Source of the DNA: Actinomycetota bacterium
GTDB lineage: Bacteria > Actinomycetota > Thermoleophilia > Gaiellales > Gaiellaceae
NCBI GenBank assembly: GCA_013697465.1
Contig: JACCWU010000333.1
Location: 1-8,600, forward strand
Length of the DNA: 8,600 nt
Direction of reading: 5' to 3'
Positions 5,426 through 8,600 of the stretch are shown in pieces. Position 1 is the first letter of the stretch, and each line of letters starts with the position of its first letter. Both the position numbers and the translations under genes were made by a program. The notes under the pieces were generated by a model. It saw only the letters and a list, made by a program, of their open reading frames with translations. It made no database searches and was not told the origin of the DNA.

Positions 5426-6874
5426 CTACGCCGCTCCAGCTTCGAAAGCCGACTCGCCGATGACCGCCTCCTGCGACTGCAGGTCGCGACCGCGGACGAG
5501 GAAGATCGAGACGAGCACACCCACGAGGGCGATGCCAGCACCGGCCCAGAACGCCGCCTGGAACCCGTTGGTCAGGGCGAAGGGGAGCGCAGTGCCGTCT
5601 GCGACCTCGCTGTTCGTCCTCGTCGTGGCGATCGTCGAGAGGATCGCGATGCCCACCGCGCCCCCGACCTGCTGTGACGTGTTGAGCAGGCCGGACGCGA
5701 GGCCGGCTTCGTTCGGCCGCGTGCCCGCGAAAGCCGCGATCGAGATCGGCACGAAGGCGAACGGCATGCCGAGCCCGATGATCAGGAAGCCCGGGAGCAG
5801 GTCGCCCACGTACGAGCCGTCGACGGAGACCTGGGTGAAGTACACGAGCCCCACGGTCAAGAGCGTCATCCCGAAGATGAGAGCCGGCTTCACACCCACC
5901 CGGTTGACCGCCAGCGCCGCGACGTTCGCCCAGATCACCGCGGTGCCCGCGACGGCGAGGTACGCGACGCCGGTCTTCATCGGCGAGAACTCGAGCACCT
6001 GCTGCATGTAGAGCGTCAGCATCAGGAACATCGCGAACAGGACGGTTCCGAGCACGAACCCGGCGATGTTCGCGGCGGTCAGGGTTTGGAGGCGAAAGAC
6101 CGAGAGCGGCATCAGCGGGTCCTTCGCCCTCGACTCCCAGGCGACGAACGCGATCAGCAGCGCGGCCGCGACCGCAAACACGCCGATCGTCGTCACCGAG
6201 TCCCAGCCCCAATCCCGACCTTGCGTGATGCCGAGCACCAGGATCGAAACGCCCGCGGTCACGAGGATGGCACCGACGGCGTCGAAGCCCTGCCCGTGCT
6301 TGTCGAGGCTCTCGGAGAGCAGGAAGGGAGTCAGGACGAGCGCCAGCACACCGACCGGGATGTTCACGAAGAAGATCCACTCCCACGAGAGCAGGTCGGT
6401 GAGGACACCTCCGAGGAGCACGCCTGCCGCAGCGCCGACACCGCCGACTGCGCCCCACGCCCCGAGCGCGATGTTTCGCTCGCGACCTTCGCTGAACGTG
6501 GTGACGAGGATGGCGAGCGCCGCCGGCGTGATCGCCGCCGCGCCCAGGCCCTGGATCGCGCGCGCGCCGATCAGGGAGGTGTCACTCCACGCAAGGCCGC
6601 AGAGCAGCGAGCCGATCGTGAACAGGGTCGTTCCGCCGACGAAGATGCGGCGCCGGCCGAGGAGGTCGGCGGTGCGCCCACCGAGCAACAGGAACCCGCC
6701 GAACACGAGTGCGTAGGCACTAATCACCCATTGCAGGTTCTGCTGCGAGAAGCCGAGATCGACCTGTATGGACGGTAGAGCGACGTTCACGATCGCGATG
6801 TCGAGCACGACCATGAACTGAACGGCACACAGAAGCGCCAGAGCGAGCCATTTCGTGCGATCCGAGGTAACCAT
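5426..6874 (-). CDS. MFS multidrug efflux transporter, DHA2 (14-TM, EmrB/QacA-like)
   Basis: This is a proton-coupled drug exporter of the inner membrane, with 482 residues as usual for the 14-helix DHA2 family. The N-terminal helix carries the signature LDIAIVNVALPSI (24-36, with Asp25). The loop motif A is GGRTADLLGRRRI (65-77). A motif-C-like stretch (GVGAAAGVLLGGVLTDLLSW) with the following WIFFVNIPVG marks antiporters of this group. The substrate cannot be predicted. The ATG at 6874 has an AGGGGG ribosome site 7 nt upstream. An open extension to 6991 would cover the promoter/operator region and start inside the divergent gene, so it is rejected. It is divergent from an HxlR regulator, the classic arrangement for a locally repressed efflux pump. 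The C-terminus meets the convergent hairpin. Confidence 0.94.
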   Translation of the reverse strand: MVTSDRTKWLALALLCAVQFMVVLDIAIVNVALPSIQVDLGFSQQNLQWVISAYALVFGGFLLLGGRTADLLGRRRIFVGGTTLFTIGSLLCGLAWSDTSLIGARAIQGLGAAAITPAALAILVTTFSEGRERNIALGAWGAVGGVGAAAGVLLGGVLTDLLSWEWIFFVNIPVGVLALVLTPFLLSESLDKHGQGFDAVGAILVTAGVSILVLGITQGRDWGWDSVTTIGVFAVAAALLIAFVAWESRAKDPLMPLSVFRLQTLTAANIAGFVLGTVLFAMFLMLTLYMQQVLEFSPMKTGVAYLAVAGTAVIWANVAALAVNRVGVKPALIFGMTLLTVGLVYFTQVSVDGSYVGDLLPGFLIIGLGMPFAFVPISIAAFAGTRPNEAGLASGLLNTSQQVGGAVGIAILSTIATTRTNSEVADGTALPFALTNGFQAAFWAGAGIALVGVLVSIFLVRGRDLQSQEAVIGESAFEAGAA

Positions 6875-6916
6875 GCGCAAACCCCCTGAGACCTGAGTGT
6901 CGAAAGGAAGGTTGCG

Positions 6917-6945
6917 ATAGTACAGCTCATACTTGCAAAATGCAA
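6917..6945 (-). promoter_or_regulatory. Predicted promoter of the MFS gene
   Basis: On the minus strand, TTGCAT (6945-6940) and TACTAT (6922-6917) lie 17 bp apart, giving a moderate sigma-70-type match (3/6 and 4/6). The -35 element lies wholly within the CTTGCA-AAA-TGCAAG palindrome, so binding there would block the polymerase. The untranslated leader would be about 35 nt and includes the AGGGGG ribosome site. Confidence 0.5.
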
Positions 6946-6946
6946 G
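6932..6946. promoter_or_regulatory. Candidate HxlR operator palindrome
   Basis: CTTGCA-AAA-TGCAAG is a perfect 6+6 inverted repeat with a 3-bp centre, in the only AT-rich stretch nearby. It covers the predicted -35 and part of the spacer of the pump promoter. GCAAG is repeated at 6946-6950 and 6963-6967. Winged-helix HxlR dimers bind short palindromes of this kind, so the divergently encoded regulator is the natural candidate to bind it. Confidence 0.6.
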
Positions 6947-6961
6947 CAAGCTCTTCCAATC

Positions 6962-6975
6962 AGCAAGTACATGCT
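6962..6975. promoter_or_regulatory. Second, imperfect operator candidate near the HxlR promoter
   Basis: AGCAAGTACATGCT is a 14-bp palindrome with one mismatched pair (A/A). It ends 1 bp before the predicted -10 of the regulator gene. Occupancy here would give autoregulation. It shares the GCAAG half-site with the operator at 6932-6946. Confidence 0.4.
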
Positions 6976-6976
6976 C

Positions 6977-6989
6977 TACAATCGTGGGC
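6977..6989 (+). promoter_or_regulatory. -10 element giving a leaderless HxlR transcript
   Basis: TACAAT (6977-6982) matches the -10 consensus at 5 of 6 positions and lies 7 bp before the ATG at 6990, so transcription should begin at or next to the A of the start codon. No Shine-Dalgarno precedes the ATG. The -35 (TTCCAA, 6954-6959, 17-bp spacer) is weak. Leaderless mRNAs are common in actinobacteria. Confidence 0.55.
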
Positions 6990-7640
6990 ATGGCGAAGAG
7001 CTACGACCAGTACTGCCCCGTGGCACACGCCCTCGACCTCGTCGGCGAGCGGTGGTCGCTGCTCGTGGTCCGCGAGCTCCTCGAGCACGGGCCGCTTCGA
7101 TACTCCGATCTCCACTGCCGGCTCGACGGTTGCGGAACGAACATTCTCGCCTCCAGGCTTCGCGACCTCGAGCGGGGCGGTGTCGTGAGGCGGCGCCAGC
7201 TTCCACCGCCCGCCGCGTCGACGGTGTACGAGCTCACCGAGTACGGCAACGAGCTCAGGCCCGTGCTGCATCAGCTCGCGCACTGGGGCGCTCGCTCACT
7301 CGGGCCGCCGTCCTCCGAGGACGAGCTCCAGCCGGGGTGGCTCGTCGGCGCGCTGCGAATGGCGTTTCCGGCGCAGGCGACCGAGGCGTGCATCGAGTTT
7401 CGAATCGGCGAGGAGACAGCGACACTCGACGCCGGCGACGTACGAGAGGAAGGTGCCGAGCAGCCCGATGCGGTCGTCGAAGGCGACGCTGCAGCATTCT
7501 TCCGCCTCGTGGTCGACCGCGATTTCGACACTGTGTCGATCCGGGGCTCCAAGCCGGCGGTCCGTGCGCTTCTGGACACGCTGCCGCCCTGGACAGCCGC
7601 CCCGCTGCCGCCAGTGCCCGAGCCGGTCGCGGCGTCCTAG
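6990..7640 (+). CDS. HxlR-family winged-helix regulator with C-terminal extra domain
   Basis: This is a 216-residue DNA-binding regulator, longer than the ~100-120 residues of a minimal HxlR/DUF24 protein. Residues 9-100 carry the family signature: CPVAHALDLVGERWSLLVVREL (9-30), LRYSDL before the helix-turn-helix, the recognition region GTNILASRLRDLERGGVV (49-66), a wing, and YELTEYGNELRPVL (80-93). Cys9 is the N-terminal cysteine used as a thiol/electrophile sensor in several studied members. Residues about 115-200 form a second alpha/beta domain reminiscent of the SCP2-like domain found in some actinobacterial HxlR proteins, possibly a ligand pocket. The ATG at 6990 is preferred over TTG 6933 because the signature starts there and a -10 lies 7 bp upstream. 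It probably represses the divergent MFS pump. Its stop overlaps that of the convergent oxidoreductase by 4 bp. Confidence 0.9.
   Translation: MAKSYDQYCPVAHALDLVGERWSLLVVRELLEHGPLRYSDLHCRLDGCGTNILASRLRDLERGGVVRRRQLPPPAASTVYELTEYGNELRPVLHQLAHWGARSLGPPSSEDELQPGWLVGALRMAFPAQATEACIEFRIGEETATLDAGDVREEGAEQPDAVVEGDAAAFFRLVVDRDFDTVSIRGSKPAVRALLDTLPPWTAAPLPPVPEPVAAS
7637..7640. other. Shared CTAG stop of convergent genes (HxlR / oxidoreductase)
   Basis: CTAG gives TAG to the plus-strand regulator (7638-7640) and TAG to the minus-strand oxidoreductase (7639-7637). This is the same 4-bp overlap geometry as at 1104-1107. Confidence 0.95.
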
Positions 7641-8600
7641 CTCTCGAGGAGCGGGCCGAGCAGACGCTCGAGCTCGGCGCGGTAGACGAGCCCGTCATAC
7701 CGCCGCAGCGGATGCGGCGGGAGAGCGACCTCGCGGAGCTGGCCCTTCCGCCGTAGGTAGACAACCGGCCTGATCGTCTCTTCCTCGTCGAACTCGAGCG
7801 TCGCGGCGACTCCCTCGCGGTCGCCGTCGACGAACACCTCCAGCGGCTGGATTCCATCGTCCACGAATCCCTCGTCGCCGAGGGTGAGCACGCGGGCGAG
7901 GTAGCCCTTCTGGAATGCGAGCTCGGGCGCATGATTCCACTCGTGGATCAGGTACGGCCCGACCTGCGCGGACGCAAGCTGTGGGCGCTCTGGCGAGAGG
8001 CCGAAGACCGCCTCCGCGAGGTGCCTGGCGAGAACGCGGGCGTTGTAGCGGTACCCGCAGACCATGCTCGAGAGGCTCGCTACCCCATGCTTGCGAAGCC
8101 CGGACGCGGCGTTGCTGACGTTGCCGGCGAAGAACAGACCCGGCACGGTGACGCTCTCCCAGAAGGGCGTGAGCGCGGGCAAACGCCCATCCAGAAGCGT
8201 TGCGACGCCGAGCTCCCGCAGGTCCTGGAGCGGCGCCTCGAAGCCAGTTGCCGCGATGACGTCGTCGGCCTCGAGCAGAAGGGGCTCCGAGCGTGTCGGA
8301 TCGTGGGCGTGGACGACGTATCCGTCCTCGCGGCGCTCGACGCGCTCGACCGAGGCGTTCAGCACGAAGCGCCCCGGCGCGCCACGAACGTGCTCGTCGT
8401 ACGGGGTCAGGTACCAGGGACGGAGCGGCGAGCGCGCGAGTCGGGCAAGGTCGGGCGGACGGGGCGACACGAGCGTGAGCTCACGCAGTCCGTGCCGAAC
8501 GATCGCTTCACCGACCTCGAAGGCCGAGTTCCGCTTGCCGACGATGACGACGCGCCGGTCCCGATAGCGCTCGGGGGTGCTCTCGACATTGACGTAGTGA
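7637..8600 (-). CDS. FAD/NAD(P)-dependent oxidoreductase, flavin monooxygenase-like (partial)
   Basis: The gene runs off the window; 320 C-terminal residues are visible and the start lies beyond 8600. The first visible residues read HYVNVESTPERYRDRR, continuous with the rest, so the frame does not begin at the internal GTG at 8470. The second dinucleotide-binding motif is VVIVGKRNSAFEVG (17-30 of the visible part), where NADPH would bind. The ATGF motif of FMO-type enzymes (117-120) and an FAD-site segment GLFFAGNVSNAASG (154-167) follow. The FAD-binding GxGxxG of the N-terminus is outside the window. The last ~100 residues (from IHEWNHAPELAFQKGYLARV onward) form an acidic/basic region without an obvious standard FMO counterpart. 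A role in oxidising or detoxifying small molecules next to an HxlR/efflux pair is plausible; the substrate is unknown. Confidence 0.85.
   Translation of the reverse strand, partial: HYVNVESTPERYRDRRVVIVGKRNSAFEVGEAIVRHGLRELTLVSPRPPDLARLARSPLRPWYLTPYDEHVRGAPGRFVLNASVERVERREDGYVVHAHDPTRSEPLLLEADDVIAATGFEAPLQDLRELGVATLLDGRLPALTPFWESVTVPGLFFAGNVSNAASGLRKHGVASLSSMVCGYRYNARVLARHLAEAVFGLSPERPQLASAQVGPYLIHEWNHAPELAFQKGYLARVLTLGDEGFVDDGIQPLEVFVDGDREGVAATLEFDEEETIRPVVYLRRKGQLREVALPPHPLRRYDGLVYRAELERLLGPLLES

Noticed and set aside
5304..6458. Minus-strand open frame in another frame of the MFS gene
   Set aside because: It is Arg/Gly/Asp-rich, spans the terminator hairpin and lacks hydrophobic structure; the true MFS frame has all family motifs.
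6875..6991. N-terminal extension of the MFS frame
   Set aside because: It covers the operator and promoter region. The ATG at 6874 has a good ribosome site and yields the standard N-terminus.

Overview
The window is an ordinary, dense, high-GC bacterial chromosome segment (roughly two thirds G+C by eye) with strongly GC-biased codons, several GTG starts, at least one probably leaderless gene and a SodC/CHRD-like lipoprotein. Together these point to an Actinomycetota, perhaps Thermoleophilia. That placement is inference, because no rRNA or marker gene is present.

Layout from left to right. Positions 1-198 are non-coding, with a diverged direct repeat. An EamA/DMT-type transporter (199-1107, +) meets head-on an ABC-2 operon on the minus strand: epimerase/dehydratase (3012-4016), NodI-like ATPase (2074-2961), then NodJ-like permease (1104-1901). 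The ATPase and permease are separated by 172 bp holding a run of GC-rich hairpins. Divergent from this operon is a zinc-ribbon/membrane/coiled-coil protein of unknown function (4181-4852, +), followed by a small lipoprotein with SodC-like motifs (4951-5373, +). A perfect 16-bp hairpin (5384-5419) separates the lipoprotein from a convergent 14-TM MFS efflux pump of the DHA2 type (5426-6874, -). The pump gene is divergent from an HxlR-family regulator with an extra C-terminal domain (6990-7640, +), across a 115-bp intergenic region with palindromic operator candidates. The regulator meets head-on a flavin monooxygenase-like oxidoreductase (7637-8600, -) whose N-terminus lies beyond the window.

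Two working units can be read. One is an ABC-2 exporter with a sugar-nucleotide-type dehydrogenase just upstream on the same strand. The other is an HxlR regulator, MFS efflux pump and FAD/NAD(P)H oxidoreductase that look like a drug or electrophile response locus. No mobile element, CRISPR array, tRNA or rRNA was seen, and no clearly new system. The most distinctive observations are: CTAG is very rare here, yet two of its three copies are the shared stop codons of convergent gene pairs; the hairpin run splits the ABC operon; the HxlR operator/leaderless-promoter arrangement; and the lipoprotein keeps the Cu ligands but not the Zn ligands of SodC.
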